Shown here piece after piece: positions 1-11,500 of a DNA stretch of 64,000 nucleotides. Numbering within the stretch: the stretch's first letter is position 1; each line of letters begins with the position of its first letter. Both the position numbers and the translations under genes were made by a program. Where the stretch lies: the NCBI GenBank assembly GCA_944548615.1, contig OX155973.1, positions 22,035,386 to 22,099,385 of the forward strand, given 5' to 3'. The notes beneath the pieces were generated by a model, which searched no databases, was not told where the DNA came from, and was given only the letters and a program-made list of their open reading frames with translations. Source of the stretch: Micropterix aruncella. Its lineage: Eukaryota; Arthropoda; Insecta; Lepidoptera; Micropterigidae.

Positions 1-435
1 GCCGATGAAATCCAAGGCATCCTAAAAGAAAGCATATTAAGTGATTAGTGACAAGAAAACAAGCAGACAAGGCTGCTGCCCCCGCGCCAAGCCTTCTCAC
101 CCCAAATCCCCCTTCCCGCCAATCCTGACAAGTAATTATAATCGCAAATGTAGTATTTGTAGTATTTTTGTAGTATTACCGTGTTAATAAAATGGCTAAT
201 TTCAAAAATGATGTAGTCTTTTCTTAAATACGCCGGAATTTAAAAAATATGTCACTTGCATGAGCGATATTCCAACCAAAATTTCACAATGTGGTTTCGA
301 CCCAACGATTCATCTGTGCACTAAATTTCAAGTCTCCAAGTCCAATATTTCGAGAATGAAGTATGACTAGCATGACCAGTTCTAAGCACAATCTTTTCAA
401 CTTATTTAACCCTTTAACCATTTTCAATCATTTAA
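1..435. other. Left edge, no gene recognised
   Basis: AT-rich sequence without a convincing coding region. The short reading frame near 363-602 runs into the adjacent TTAA element and is not a gene. I see no RNA gene or repeat boundary here. Confidence 0.5.
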
Positions 436-682
436 CCCTTCAGGCCTCGGCCCCTCAGCCGATTGACAAGTTGTTCCAAAAAATTTTTGCAAAAATTAGT
501 AAAAAAAAATTTATTATGACAATGTCTCACCACTGCCAAACCACTGTACCCATAATTAAAATAAAACATATTAACATAATAAAACATAATAAAATAAAAT
601 AAATTCAATTAAAATAAAATTAAAACGTCACGTCACGTCACGTCACGCTTAATCGTGTTGTGGCCAATTGGGGCTCTAGGGG
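436..682. mobile_element. TTAA-flanked piggyBac-like MITE, family H copy 1
   Basis: The element starts CCCTTCAGGCCTCGGCCCC and ends in CTAGGGG, and is flanked by TTAA at 432-435 and 683-686. A TTAA target duplication plus C/G-rich inverted ends is the signature of piggyBac-superfamily elements. The 247-bp interior is AT-rich, non-coding and contains a (CGTCA)n run near 627-647. A second copy of the same family lies at 62813-63054. Confidence 0.75.
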
Positions 683-1063
683 TTAATGTAATGAATGATA
701 AAATAAACGATAACTAAATGATGTTGTAATTAACAACAATTAGCAAGTAAATGACAAATAAAGTATTGTAATTAAAGAAATACTTTGTCCACGTCATCCG
801 TCATCCTGAAAAGATCCGGGACGAAGAAAAACTCCTTGGCTCCATAATCTATGGGAATGGTCCCAGAAATCTAATACATACTTGTTTTGAATGGCAGCAA
901 ATAAAGTTGTAATAGCTAATATGATTTCTAGTCAATATTTGGCAGCGCACCAGAAGATGGAGAATCCACTAAAAGTCATCGCCAAGCCACTACCGAAATG
1001 AGCTCACCTTAGGCGAGCCTTTGGTCCCTAAAGTGTCAACCATACCATCCAGACGACTGAGGC

Positions 1064-1331
1064 ACAGTATACCAACCAGTAGCTTTACTCTCGAGCTATA
1101 GGGCATTGCCGGAAGAGGGTGCGAGAAATGTGGGCAGAAGAGTACGTCCCGATGAACGACCTTAGTTAGCGTTACGCGCAGATAAAGACTGGCGGCCTTT
1201 TCGAACGTCTGGATATCTGCGTCGGCCGAGTAGCAAGACATCTGTCGGTTATATCCGAGCCCTTACAACTCGTGACATATTCGCTTCGATTTCAATTTTG
1301 TTCTAAGAGAAGCTACTGTCCGGTATACTGT
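1064..1331. mobile_element. Mutator-like MITE, family J copy 1, 9-bp TSD
   Basis: The ends are ACAGTATACC and GGTATACTGT. A perfect 9-bp direct repeat GACTGAGGC flanks them (1055-1063 and 1332-1340). A 9-bp TSD suggests the Mutator (MULE) superfamily. The 268-bp body is non-coding; the antisense 83-residue frame across it is not a gene. Related copies are at 10532-10801 and 10998-11274. Confidence 0.7.
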
Positions 1332-1481
1332 GACTGAGGCAAAAAAAAAAAAATAACCAGGACCCCTAACAATGAAATTCATTTTACAGTCTATATAACG
1401 AGAGACAGATTAATAATTTACTTTATGTTTTAGTATCTTTTTTAAGACGAGATTAAATATTACCAAATTAATTTTTAATTA

Positions 1482-1644
1482 CAGTGGAACCGGTTTCTCA
1501 TAACGAGTAATTCGCAGGAATTCCTCATAACGAGTAATTGCACCTCTCATAACGAGTATGGGAACAATTGTCTGGCTTAATGAGTGTTTCGCTTAACTAG
1601 TAAGAAACTGGAACAAATTATGCTAGTTATGAGAGGTTACACTG
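1482..1644. mobile_element. Family K MITE, copy 1 (TA TSD)
   Basis: Inverted ends CAGTGGAACC...CTCATAACGAG and GTTATGAGAGGTTACACTG are flanked by TA, as in Tc1/mariner or pogo-type non-autonomous elements. The interior repeats CTCATAACGAG three times. No coding capacity. Confidence 0.75.
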
Positions 1645-1985
1645 TATTTTTATTTTGAATTTATTGCAAATTTATTTCTAATTGTTTTAAATGATAATTT
1701 TTAGAGATCTCTATATTTATATTTGCGGTAATTTAATGGCCTAATGAATCATTAATTTATTTTTACTTAATTTTCTATCACTGTACAGAAGATGTTTTTT
1801 TGGAATATAATGCGGTATAGAAACCAAATTCCCAAAAATCGAAGAAAAAAAAAACACTACTAGATTCCCCTAAAAATGAAATTCATTTTACAGTCTATAT
1901 AACGAGAGACAGATTAATAATTTACTTTATGTTTTAGGATCTTTTTTAAGACGAGATTAAATATTACTAAATTAATTTTTAATGA

Positions 1986-2148
1986 CAGTGGAACCGGTTT
2001 CTCATAACGAGTAATTCGCAGGAATTCCTCATAACGAGTAATTGCACCTCTCATAACGAGTATGGGAACAATTGTCTGGCTTAATGAGTGTTTCGCTTAA
2101 CTAGTAAGAAACTGGAACAAATTATGCTCGTTATGAGAGGTTCCACTG
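1986..2148. mobile_element. Family K MITE, copy 2
   Basis: Second copy, inside the second 504-bp unit; the right end reads GAGAGGTTCCACTG followed by TA. The left TA has mutated to GA. Confidence 0.75.
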
Positions 2149-2489
2149 TATTTTTATTCTGAATTTATTGCAAATTTATTTCTAATTGTTTTAAATGATA
2201 ATTTTTAGAGATCTCTATATTTATATTTGCGGTAATTTAATGGCCTAATGAATCATTAATTTATTTTTACTTAATTTTCTATCACTGTACAGAAGATGGT
2301 TTTTTGGAATATAATGCGGTATAGAAACCAAATTCCCAAAAATCGAAGAAAAAAAAAACACTACTAGATTCGCCTAACAATGAAATTCATTTTACAGTCT
2401 ATATAACGAGAGACAGATTAATAATTTACTTTATGTTTTAGTATCTTTTTAAAGACAAGATTAAATATTACCAAATTAATTTTTAATTA

Positions 2490-2652
2490 CAGTGGAACCG
2501 GTTTCTCATAACGAGTAATTCGCAGGAATTCCTCATAACGAGTAATTGCACCTCTCATAACGAGTATGGGAACAATTGTCTGGCTTAATGAGTGTTTCGC
2601 TTAACTAGTAAAAAACTGGAACAAATTATGCTCGTTATGAGAGGTTCCACTG
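2490..2652. mobile_element. Family K MITE, copy 3
   Basis: Third copy, inside the third 504-bp unit, with TA on both sides and ends CAGTGGAACC and GGTTCCACTG. Confidence 0.75.
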
Positions 2653-2873
2653 TATTTTTATTCTGAATTTATTGCAAATTTATTTCTAATTGTTTTAAAT
2701 GATAATTTTTAGAGATCTCTATATTTATATTTGCGGTAATTTAATGGCCTAATGAATCATTAATTTATTTTTATTTAATTTTCTATCACTGTACAGAAGA
2801 TGGTTTTTTGGAATATAATGCGGTATAGAAACCAAATTCCCAAAAATCGAAGAAAAAAAAAACACTACTATAT

Positions 2874-4850
2874 TCGATCATTGTAATGCTAAATGTAATA
2901 GAAAAAAGCCTCGGACGCGTAATGTTTCGAGACAAAAAAAACAAATTTACCAAAACCAAAAAACCTATTTTATGTATTATTCAAAAAAAACTAACTCAAC
3001 CAACCAACATGTATGACTTTGACGCTTCCTTGAATGCTTATATCTCGCTATTTATTGAGACCGAATAAAGATTATTGCAGATTCGGAATCAGCGTGGTGA
3101 CTTTAGTCAGGTGACGTTAAAAATCAATAATGTAGAACAGGTTCCTATAATGCAGTAAGGGGGCGTACTTGTAATGCAATTTTTGAAGATTTTTGACGCT
3201 TCCTCCCCCTCTGAAACGCGCCGTAACATTTAGATTTATATCACCTATAGATAGATTTTATTCCCTACTTTTTTATTTAAATTTAAAAAAAAACAATGTC
3301 ATGTAACACATTGTTCAAACCCCCCTCTCGCCCTTGTAATGCATCGTAATGTTTTACAAGACCACCGATCCCCCAAAATTGCATTACGTAATACTTGAAC
3401 GTCTCCTAACACCATTTTTTTGCTATTTTCTTTTTTATATAATATTATTCGATCTCAATAATTTTAATAATAATATTTATATTAATACTTTTTTGTTATC
3501 AATCTTCAGTTAAACGAATCATAGGCAATAATCGATTTAGCATGCGCAATACACATAGGATATTATGCTCTAATAAATTATGTAAAAATATTAGTAACAA
3601 TGAATGTATTTGAAGGGTTACTGGGAAGAATGATCAATTTGACTTTAAGATGAGTGACTTTTTTATGGGATATAAATTTAAGTTAAATGTATTTTTTTCT
3701 AGAAACTCAACTATATTTATTTTATAAAATCGAAGACTACCGCGGTTGTTTGACATTATAAATAGGATAGAAAACGAATTTACCGCGTGAAATTTGTAGG
3801 ACCCGACGTTTCGGTGACGTTGCAGCCGCCGTTGTCTAGGGTAGACTGAAGAGCTGTCAGTCCGTTGTTTTGCGGGTAGGCCGCATACCGCTGCCGCTAC
3901 TGCGTAGGTTATAACGGTGGTGGGGGGCCGGGCTCGGAGCGCGGGAATTTATTTTATATTTTATAATATTTATTTTACAGACAAAATATATTTTGGGAAT
4001 TTATATGGTATAAGCACCTTTTTTATTTATCAAAAAAAAAACTACTACATTCGATCATTTTAGAATATATAATGCATTATAGGAACATTTCTCAAAAAAA
4101 AAAAACACAACTATATTTGATAACTGTAATGTTAAATGTGATAGAAAAAAGCCTTGGACGCGCAATATTACAGGACAAAAAAATACATACAAAAAAATAT
4201 ATTTTTTTATGTTATTACTCATTTTCTAAGGTTGTTTTTAAAAAAAACTAACCTACCGCCATATACGTCTTTATGTATTATTAAAAAAAAACTAAACCTA
4301 CCCAAAAGTATGGGCTTGCATTATAGGAACCTATTCTACGTTTTGGATTTTTTTACGTTACTAGACTGATTCGTTACTATTCACCACGCTGATTCCGAAT
4401 CTGCAATAATCTTTATTCGGCCTCAATGAATAAGCGGGATTAGGCAGTCAAAAAAGCATCAAACCCATACATTTCGGAAGTTTTTTTTTTAAAATAATAC
4501 ATAAACACCTACAGTGGAACCTCTCATAACGAGCACCTCTCACAACGAGTAATTCACAGTATTTCCTAATAATGACTATTTGTACCTCGTAACAAGTATG
4601 AGAAAAATTGTTTCGCTTAATGAGTAAGAGTTTGGAACAAATTATGCTCGTTAGATTCCACTGTATAGGGTGGTAGGTTAAGTTAGTTATTTTTAAAAAC
4701 AATCTTAAAAACTAAGAACATTTGAAAAACAAAAAAATTGCCCGGCCTAAATTGATTATTTTCTGCCCTATAAATATTATGTTTTTTTTTAAGAGGCTTT
4801 TTCATCTCATTTAGCATTTATAATGATCGAATAAAGTATTTTTATTTTCT
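2874..4850. repeat. Family A composite repeat with inverted arms
   Basis: The segment near 3058-3100 (GCAGATTCGGAATCAGCGTG core) reappears inverted at 4380-4422, and the left end near 2874 (TTCGATCATTGTAATGC) reappears inverted near 4810-4835. The whole is therefore a large, partly broken inverted repeat. Another copy of the same end lies at 4085-4160, and a fourth is in Torsin intron 1 (19500-20110). A GC-rich stretch at 3790-3945 carries a 'CCGACGTTTCGG' motif shared with the hairpin at 54959-55069. Family unknown; no coding region. Confidence 0.65.
4512..4663. mobile_element. Family K MITE, diverged copy 4 (TA TSD)
   Basis: Starts CAGTGGAACCTCTCATAACG and ends TTAGATTCCACTG, flanked by TA. 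More diverged than the three tandem copies and inserted in a family A repeat. Confidence 0.7.
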
Positions 4851-5467
4851 TATTTTTGAGAAAGATTTTTTTCAGAGCATCCCTTTTTTGTAGTGTTGCT
4901 TGGGTACTAATTATTCTAAATAAATAAACCATATCGGGAGGACCATCACTCTACACACCTTTTTTGACTTGTGCATTGAATTCAAGCCGCCAAGCATCTG
5001 GGCCTCTATGGCTCAATTTCGAAAAGGCACTGCCACACAGACCGCAAAGGTCGGTGTCCACGCCGAAGACCGCCCAAATTCCACACATATTTAACAACTT
5101 TTAACTCAATAATTATCGCGTTTGCCACGAGAAGAAAAGTAACGTTATCGAAACGCGTCCGACACGGCTGCGTGGCCAATCGATATTGACTGAAAAACGA
5201 GCGGTTTATTTCGTCATAAACTGCTAGCGTCGGCGGCGTTAAGAAGAATGATGAAATCTGGAAAATATTCCATCATTGTAAAACGGCGCCAAGGAAATTG
5301 AAAAATGTGACGTTTCTGGGTCTATGCCGGACATGTGATAAATTAGATGTGTCTGCACGAAGAGTAACGAGTATTAAAAATATGCGCTACTTTTGCATGA
5401 AGAGTTTTACTGAATGACCAATATTTTACTGAATGACCATACGGGTTTATTCGTTTTTTACAGAATG
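4851..5467. other. Intergenic, nothing recognised
   Basis: No coding region, RNA gene or clear repeat boundary seen. The sequence is moderately GC-rich at 5010-5240 without an open frame of note. Confidence 0.4.
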
Positions 5468-5518
5468 TAGAGATGGGTCATTCCGGCTTCTAGTTGAAGC
5501 TTATTCTATTAGTAAAGA

Positions 5519-6372
5519 GCTGCCCCCGAATTCTGAAGCGACGATACGATACACAATTGTCGTCACTCGACGATATTTGCGATTCTGGAAGTAATTTGAC
5601 AGTTCTTCAATCGTCAGAAGTAAGGTTAGGATAGACGATAGCACATGAGGTGTCGTCTGCACGTCGTTGCTCTAGGACAGTGGTTCCCAATCAGTTTTTC
5701 TTGCGTACCTCTTCAAGAAAGACCTCAAACTCGCGTACTCCTTATTGCAGGAATGATAAATAAAAAATGAAGTCAGTTTTTTTTTAATATTTAGTACCAT
5801 CAAAATACAGATGATGAGGGTGAAATCAGTTTATTGTGACAAATGTGCACGTTTTTCTTAGCAAAACTCTGAAAGAACTTAGTCAAGACGTTCCCACGCG
5901 TACCCCTTGATGAAACTTCGCGTACCCCTGGGGGTAACGCGTACCACTAATTAGAAAACACTGTTCTACTAGAAGATGCGTTGTGCTCTAGGAAATGACA
6001 GTAAAAATCACCATTCAGCAATAATTACCGACAAATTCCCACCGAAGACGATTGAAATTTGAATATAGCGCCGAGAAATAAGGATATTCGATTTAATAAA
6101 TAAAGGATGCGCTCCGAATTGCTCTTAGCTCAAAGCACTAAGCAAGCTTAGAGCCCAGTCGGAATTAGGCATACACCGCTCACTGATAAACGATCGATCC
6201 CGGCCAATCAGAACGCGATATCGGGATGGGAATCACGTGGGAAGTATCGAGGTCCGAGATTAGCTGACGATTCGGAAACAGAATCAGTCAAGTCGTCGGA
6301 TCAAGGATGATATCGAATTCAATGTCGGGCCGCGTTGACGTATCGTATCGCCACTTCAGAATTCCGGGGCAG
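5519..6372. mobile_element. Nested TIR element, middle layer
   Basis: GCTGCCCCCGAATTCTGAAG plus an adjoining CGATACGATAC is mirrored near 6338-6372 (GTATCGTATCGCC, then CTTCAGAATTCCGGGGCAGT). The arms are about 34 bp and imperfect. Non-coding. Confidence 0.6.
5678..5963. mobile_element. hAT-like MITE, innermost layer
   Basis: Begins CAGTGGTTCCCAATCAG and ends TTAGAAAACACTG, with repeated GCGTACC(C/T)CT near the ends, a layout typical of non-autonomous hAT elements. The flanking octamers CTCTAGGA and TTCTACTA agree at 5 of 8 positions, possibly a decayed TSD. Confidence 0.55.
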
Positions 6373-7019
6373 TTTCTACTTCGAATTCAAACCCAACAAA
6401 TATCGCACCGACTAGACGTTCCATCCCGAGTTCAGAGGAGCCAGCTACTCCTTTTAGCACCACCACTCCACCGAATCGACCAGTCATTCCCATTCGAAGA
6501 GCCGGTTCTTCGAAGTAGAATGACTTCCTTAAGATCCACCTCTCTACCGCACCGTCGTGGCTTCCGGAATTACCCATCGCACCGGTCAGAGCCGAGCCAT
6601 TCATTCCGGTGACGCGAGGGGTTTTTTTTGTCAGTTGGTTCTTTTGGAATCGGTCCGATTCTTAATTAATTCTGCACCCGGGTATACGATGCCGTTGCCT
6701 GCACCCGGGTATAGTGCGAGGCGGCTGCGGTCGCTACTCGCTATGGATATTCCCAATTGATAATACTTGATAAGAGGTTTATTAATTACTGAGCTAAGAT
6801 TATGATATCCTGGCATATTATTTCAATAAAAAAGAACCCGGAGGGAACAGTATAATTTTCAAACGAAACGGATTTCTTCCGGGTAGAGGAGTGGGGTTCA
6901 GAACCCGGGTGTTTCGCCCGGAATGACCCATCACTATAAAATAATAGAATCTATCAATAGACTGCTGCACATTTTCTATCCGATAGACTGTCACAGTTAC
7001 AGTTACGATACAAGTACGT

Positions 7020-7390
7020 ACCTACGATCATTGATTATAAAGTATTAGATTTCTCAACTCCATAGTGCGATTTGGCAACAATTTTAAAATGGCATAATAC
7101 AAATGTGGCGCTGATAGCATTGACGGACTAACTAATGGCAATTTATTTGGCCATCTATAATAACACACCTAATGATTTTTGTTTTATAAAGTAGGTACTA
7201 CTTGATTATAAAAACCCAATAATTTAACCAATGAGCCATATATCGCATTTTGAGTGATTACATTACAGAAATAATACGGAGGGATAGAATGCCATTTATT
7301 AGTCTACCTGAACTTTAAAGTACCTAATTATTACGTATACACCTGTATACCAAATTAAAGTTTACATCTTTGGCACCGTTCATTAATTAA
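7020..7390. repeat. Family E dispersed repeat, partial
   Basis: Shares long stretches with 41100-41600, including GGCAATTTATTTGGCCATCT and ATTACATTACAGAAATAATA. Short-range identity is high and no coding region is present. The full-length copy is at 41100-41890. Confidence 0.6.
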
Positions 7391-7945
7391 GTGAGGCTCG
7401 AAGGGGGGGGGGGGCGGTTAAGAAAAAATCACGAAATATCACAAGGGGAGAGGGGGGCTGTAGTGACATATTACGGGTATATATTTTTTTGTAGAACGTG
7501 CGATTTCTTAACCGAAAAACGGCGCGTGACCTTGACTTGCCGTTGCCAGTACAATTATATGTTTTTCACATAATCACACGTTTCCTTTATTTATTTTTAT
7601 TTATTTATTTTTATACCAGTCAGAGACAACCGTTAACCTAAGTGTGTGTCTGGACATTTTTATCCCGTTGACTTATTTTCCAGAATTAAATTAGATTATA
7701 CCTGTATTTACAGATATTATTGTGATATTTTTAAAGATACTTTATACCGAAAAAATACACGTGATTTTCGGTATGGGAGGGGTTAGTCTAAAACCTCACC
7801 ACGTCATCACCAGCGGGGAGGGATGGGTTAAAAAGTTGCAAAAAACATCACGTGTATAATAAAAAATTTCATTTTTTTTTTCAATTTCAATTTATTTCCA
7901 AAAAATCTTAACAGATTGTAGAAACTTAATATTTAGGTACATTTA
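7391..7945. other. Intergenic with a poly-G run
   Basis: A run of about twelve G lies at 7402-7414. Otherwise AT-rich; no gene recognised. Confidence 0.4.
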
Positions 7946-8121
7946 AATTACAGTATATTAGTTCGTTTTTACAATATTTAAATTTATCACCACGTACATA
8001 CAGTTACTTCCTTATTGCTTTTAGTATATTAGTTCAGTAATTAATACAGTATATTAGTTCGTTTTTACAATATTTAAATTTATCACCACGTACATACAGT
8101 TACTTCTTTATTGCTTTTAGG
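7946..8121. repeat. Two-unit direct repeat, 96-bp period
   Basis: A block beginning ACAGTATATTAGTTCG at 7950 repeats at 8046 with the same downstream ATTTATCACCACGTACATAC. It lies in what looks like the 3' untranslated part of the adjacent minus-strand LINE. Confidence 0.75.
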
Positions 8122-8284
8122 GCATCCAAATCATTTTTAAGATTTATTTACTAAAACCACAAATTAAAACAATTGATAAAAATAATCAAGAAATTAAAAT
8201 CAGAAAAAGTCAGAATAATTAAAAAATACTACTTAAAATTGTCAAAAAAAATGACCAAAAAATTTGAAAAATTATTTAAAATTA

Positions 8285-8950
8285 ACAAACTCATCGATCG
8301 AGTAAAAAGCTTTGTCTAATAAGAATTCTTTAAGTATGTAACTTTTTGAATAAGCTTTCCACTTGAATAGTTTTTAAACTTTCTGGTAGCCTGTTAAAGT
8401 AATATGGCCCTGAGTATTTTGTGTCTTGCCTTGCTGTGTTTAGTTTAATACATGGTATAAAAATGTTTAATTTATTTCTCGTATTTTTAGTATGTGTATC
8501 TGAAAACTTTTTATAATGTGTTTCTTTATTTTTAAAAAACTCAGTTAGTAACTTAAAGAGATAGAGTGAGGTTAAGGTGAGGATTCTTAGCCTTTTAAAA
8601 ATGGGTCGACACGACTCTTCCCTTTTCACCTTTGCAATTATTCGCACTGCTCTCTTTTGGAGTATAAATATGGGTTCCCTATGACAAGCATAACAATTTC
8701 CCCAGATCGTAATGGCATAACTTAGGATAGCTTCAATATAGCTGAAATAAACATTTCTTGTTTGCAATTCATCCAACGACCTTCTTACAATACTTAAAGC
8801 ATAACATGCCCGACTTAACCTACTTTCGAGGTTTTCACAGTGAAAGTTCCATTTTAAAAGTTCGTCGATATGAACACCTAAAAATCTAGTACAATGAGTT
8901 TGAGGAATGGCAGTGTTATTTATTGAAAGTATTATTGGCGAACCTTTATT
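8285..8950 (-). pseudogene. LINE reverse transcriptase, C-terminal remnant
   Basis: The minus strand reads 'TRFLGVHIDELLKW', then a long open stretch with 'ILSYAITIWGN', 'LQKRAVRIIAKV', 'LTLTSLYLFKLL' and 'GPYYFNRLPESLKTIQ'. These are the conserved C-terminal blocks of jockey/CR1-type non-LTR reverse transcriptases. The open part (8330-8776) is 148 residues, and the catalytic YxDD region is missing, so this is a 5'-truncated insertion. A related C-terminus is at 47040-47330. Confidence 0.8.
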
Positions 8951-8984
8951 TCGATTTCGATATATGATTATTATTTACATAAAG

Positions 8985-9330
8985 GCCCCTTTATGTAAAT
9001 AATACATATTAAAGTAATAAGAGCTATGATTTAAACATTCGTTTGTTATTGTATATTTATTTTATACCGTATAAGCGTGTTCAGAGCGCCATCTACAGTG
9101 CGCCTCCATACTGTTATAAGGTGAAAGGCGCCATATTCAACATAATAACATTGATTATATACATAGTATATGTAATCAATGATAATAATGAAGATTAATC
9201 ATTTGTTGGAACTATGAACATTACGGTTCGTAGTAAAATCCTGGTTGCAAATTGTAGTACGACATTGGTCAATAATCACCGCCTAGATACAGAACAGGGC
9301 AGTCCTAGTTAGGTGGGCACTGAGCATATG
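8985..9330. repeat. Family E dispersed repeat, partial
   Basis: Carries AAGAGCTATGATTTAAA, ATTCGTTTGTTATT and GAAGATTAATCA in the same order as the copies at 39790-40110, 41610-41890 and 47720-47960. Inside, ATTGATTATATACATAGTAT and its inverted partner form a small palindrome near 9150-9182. Confidence 0.65.
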
Positions 9331-9849
9331 CTACATTTGCGTGTTCAATTTTTCCGAGTTACTTTATAACATTGTTGACAATGGTAATATAAAAAAAAAA
9401 CAGTGGTAATATTATAAATTTATATCTTTCATTGCTCTTTTTTATACGACTGCCCAACTAAAAGGAAGTGTAATTGAGGGTTAATCAATTTATGTTTTCC
9501 GTTTCTTTATTCCACCATAACTTCTAAACGCTTGAACCAACTTAGAAGTGTGTGGTATTGTTAGAATGATTAGGTCATCCCGAGTGTCATATGGTACCTT
9601 AACTCCAGATATCGAGTTAGTAGTTGTCAATAAATACCCATAAATATATCGTGTTTTGTGTCAGATGAGAGGTGTGATTGAGTACATTCCGGAAATATGC
9701 ACGCATCTATATGGATATGTACATAAATCACAAATACTGAATAAAAATAATGACAAATACGATAGTTCACTTTTTGTAACGACAGTCGTGTTTTTTATTC
9801 TTTTTAATATATTTACTTCTGACAAACGTATACCAATGTTATTGGTTTA
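9331..9849. other. Intergenic, nothing recognised
   Basis: AT-rich. The 115-residue plus-strand frame beginning at 9656 has no recognisable motif, runs into the pseudogene on the opposite strand and is not supported. Confidence 0.4.
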
Positions 9850-10155
9850 CTTTATTTTTTTCTTTTTATTTCAATGTTTGTTAAGGATGCGATTTTGCAG
9901 ATTCGTCTTGGTGGATTTCACGGCACCGCATTCGAAGAATTTAAACAGCCCCATGTTTTGTGGACAATATCATCGTGCCGCCTCAAATGAGAACTGTTTA
10001 TGAATGACTTGCCGCAATTGCCGCAGCAGTGTCTTTTTATGTGCTCGTGCACGATTCTGATGTGCCGCTGCAGATTAAACTTCGTGGAGAACGAAGAGTA
10101 GCATTTGTCGCAGGAGAATTCTCGAGATTTATTATGTATGTTGACGTGGCTCCAT
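9850..10155 (-). pseudogene. Partial duplicate of the downstream C2H2 zinc-finger gene
   Basis: The minus strand encodes 'REFSCDKCYSSFS', 'NLQRHIRIVHEHIKRH' and 'CCGNCGKSFINSSHLRRH', nearly the same as fingers 6 and 7 of the gene at 11501-12601. It begins in the middle of finger 5 (SHVNIHNK), so the first four fingers and the N-terminus are gone. After 'HDDIVHK' the frame shifts: a T run reads four instead of five, and finger 8 is lost. Homology continues into the 3' flank, so this is a DNA-level partial duplication, not a processed copy. Confidence 0.85.
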
Positions 10156-10531
10156 TTTGTCATTTTTCATTATGCATTTTCATCTTTGATTGTCCTATTG
10201 ACCTTTGATTTCTGATAAATTTATACCTACAGTGTGTGGTCATCAACATCAGGACAACCATGAAATTTCAGTACTAATTAGTTTTTTTCAATATTTCTAA
10301 ACTTTTAAACTGCAATGCTTTCTGAGGTGAACATTATTTATTGTAATAAACAAACATACGAATAGCATTTCCCCCTAATTTAAGGTTTAGAGTGATGCCC
10401 TAAAATTAGTGTCGGCCGCATTCCACTAAATATTGACTCCAAAATGATGCATTTTGATATTTTTAAAGATATTTGATAATGTTAAAGAAACAACTTGAAT
10501 AGTCAAAGAAGTCTATGTACTTACCTATATC

Positions 10532-10801
10532 ACAGTATACCTCAAACAGTAGTTTATCTTAGAATAAAATTGAAATCAAAGCGAATGCGTCACGTGTCGT
10601 AAGGCTCAGATATGGTCGCCAGATGTTGCGGTACTCGGCCTACGCAGATATCCGAACGCTCAAATATATCGCCAGCCATTACCGGCTCGTAATGTTAACC
10701 GTTCGCGTTCGTCGGGACGTACCCCATCTGCCCACATTCCTCGCACTTTGTTCCCGCATTGCCCTGTAGCTCGAGAGTAAAGCTACTGGTTGGTATACTG
10801 T
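10532..10801. mobile_element. Family J MITE, copy 2 (inverted relative to copy 1)
   Basis: Ends ACAGTATACC and GGTATACTGT. The body is the reverse complement of copies 1 and 3 (TCGAGAGTAAAGCTACTGG near the right end). The flanks ACCTATATC and GCTTATTTA show no intact TSD. Confidence 0.7.
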
Positions 10802-10997
10802 GCTTATTTATTATTATGATACAAGTAGGTAGGTACTTATTTTAATATAAATATATGAAATTAATCAAATAAACAAATATTCACTTGAAAAATAACATGA
10901 CTCAAGCTATTGATCGGACATTATACTAAATGCTAAATTAGAGAAAATGTTCTATTTATATTTATTTATTAAAATAAAAAATGTGGATACCATAATC

Positions 10998-11274
10998 ACA
11001 GTATACCACCCAGTAGCTTTACTCCCGAGCTACAAGGCAATGCGGGAAGAGGGTGCGAGGAATGTGGGCAGAGGGGTTCCTCACGACGAACGCGAACAGT
11101 ACGCTAATGCTTAATAGGGCAGGTAAAGGCTGCAGACCTTTTCAAGCATTCGGGTATCTGTGTAGGCCGAGTAGCGAAACATCTGGCGACCATCCGAGCC
11201 CTTACGACTCGTGACGTATTCGCTTTGATTTCAATTTTGCTCTAAGAGAAGGTAGGTACTGTATGGTATACTGT
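10998..11274. mobile_element. Family J MITE, copy 3
   Basis: Ends ACAGTATACC and GGTATACTGT, 277 bp, same orientation as copy 1. A short insertion (GGTAGGTACTGTAT) lies just inside the right end. The TSD is decayed. Confidence 0.7.
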
Positions 11275-11350
11275 GCCATCATATATTACAGTTTAAAAGT
11301 CTAGGAATATTAAAATATGCCAATTAATACTGAAATTGAATGGTGGTCCT

Positions 11351-11418
11351 AATGTGATGGCTACCCACTTTACGTAGTATTATGAATGTGATGGCTACCC
11401 ACTTTACGTAGTATTATG
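11351..11418. repeat. 34-bp tandem duplication
   Basis: The unit AATGTGATGGCTACCCACTT plus 14 more bases occurs twice in a row, at 11351 and 11385, about 80 bp from the end of the zinc-finger gene. Confidence 0.9.
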
Positions 11419-11500
11419 AATGTATATCTTTCATTGTCCTTTTCTAATAAAATTGAACCAAGAAGTTTTCATTGTCCTTTCTGAGAAGTTTGGTTTATTT

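Larger units (their letters stand above)
1366..2877. repeat. Tandem array of three 504-bp units
   Basis: The same unit recurs at an exact 504-bp spacing: AATGAAATTC begins at 1371, 1875 and 2379, and the ends at about 1865, 2370 and 2873 all read ACTACTA(G/T)ATTC. The units differ at only a few positions. Each carries one copy of a 163-bp MITE (family K) at the same internal offset, so the MITE was in the unit before amplification. Confidence 0.9.
5468..6936. mobile_element. TIR element, outer layer of a three-deep nest
   Basis: The left end TAGAGATGGGTCATTCCGG is mirrored at the right end by CCGGAATGACCCATCACTA. The ends resemble hAT termini, but no 8-bp TSD survives (ACAGAATG on the left, TAAAATAA on the right). 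Two other inverted-repeat elements lie inside it. CGGGTATA...CCGGGTATA repeats occur near 6680-6715. The open frames of 60-100 residues on both strands here are not supported as genes. Confidence 0.6.

Noticed and set aside
1366..2877. CRISPR-like array
   Set aside because: Units of 504 bp with no short spacer pattern, in an insect genome; a tandem duplication explains it.
9656..10003. 115-residue plus-strand frame
   Set aside because: Partly antisense to the zinc-finger pseudogene, hydrophobic by AT-richness, no motif or signal of selection.
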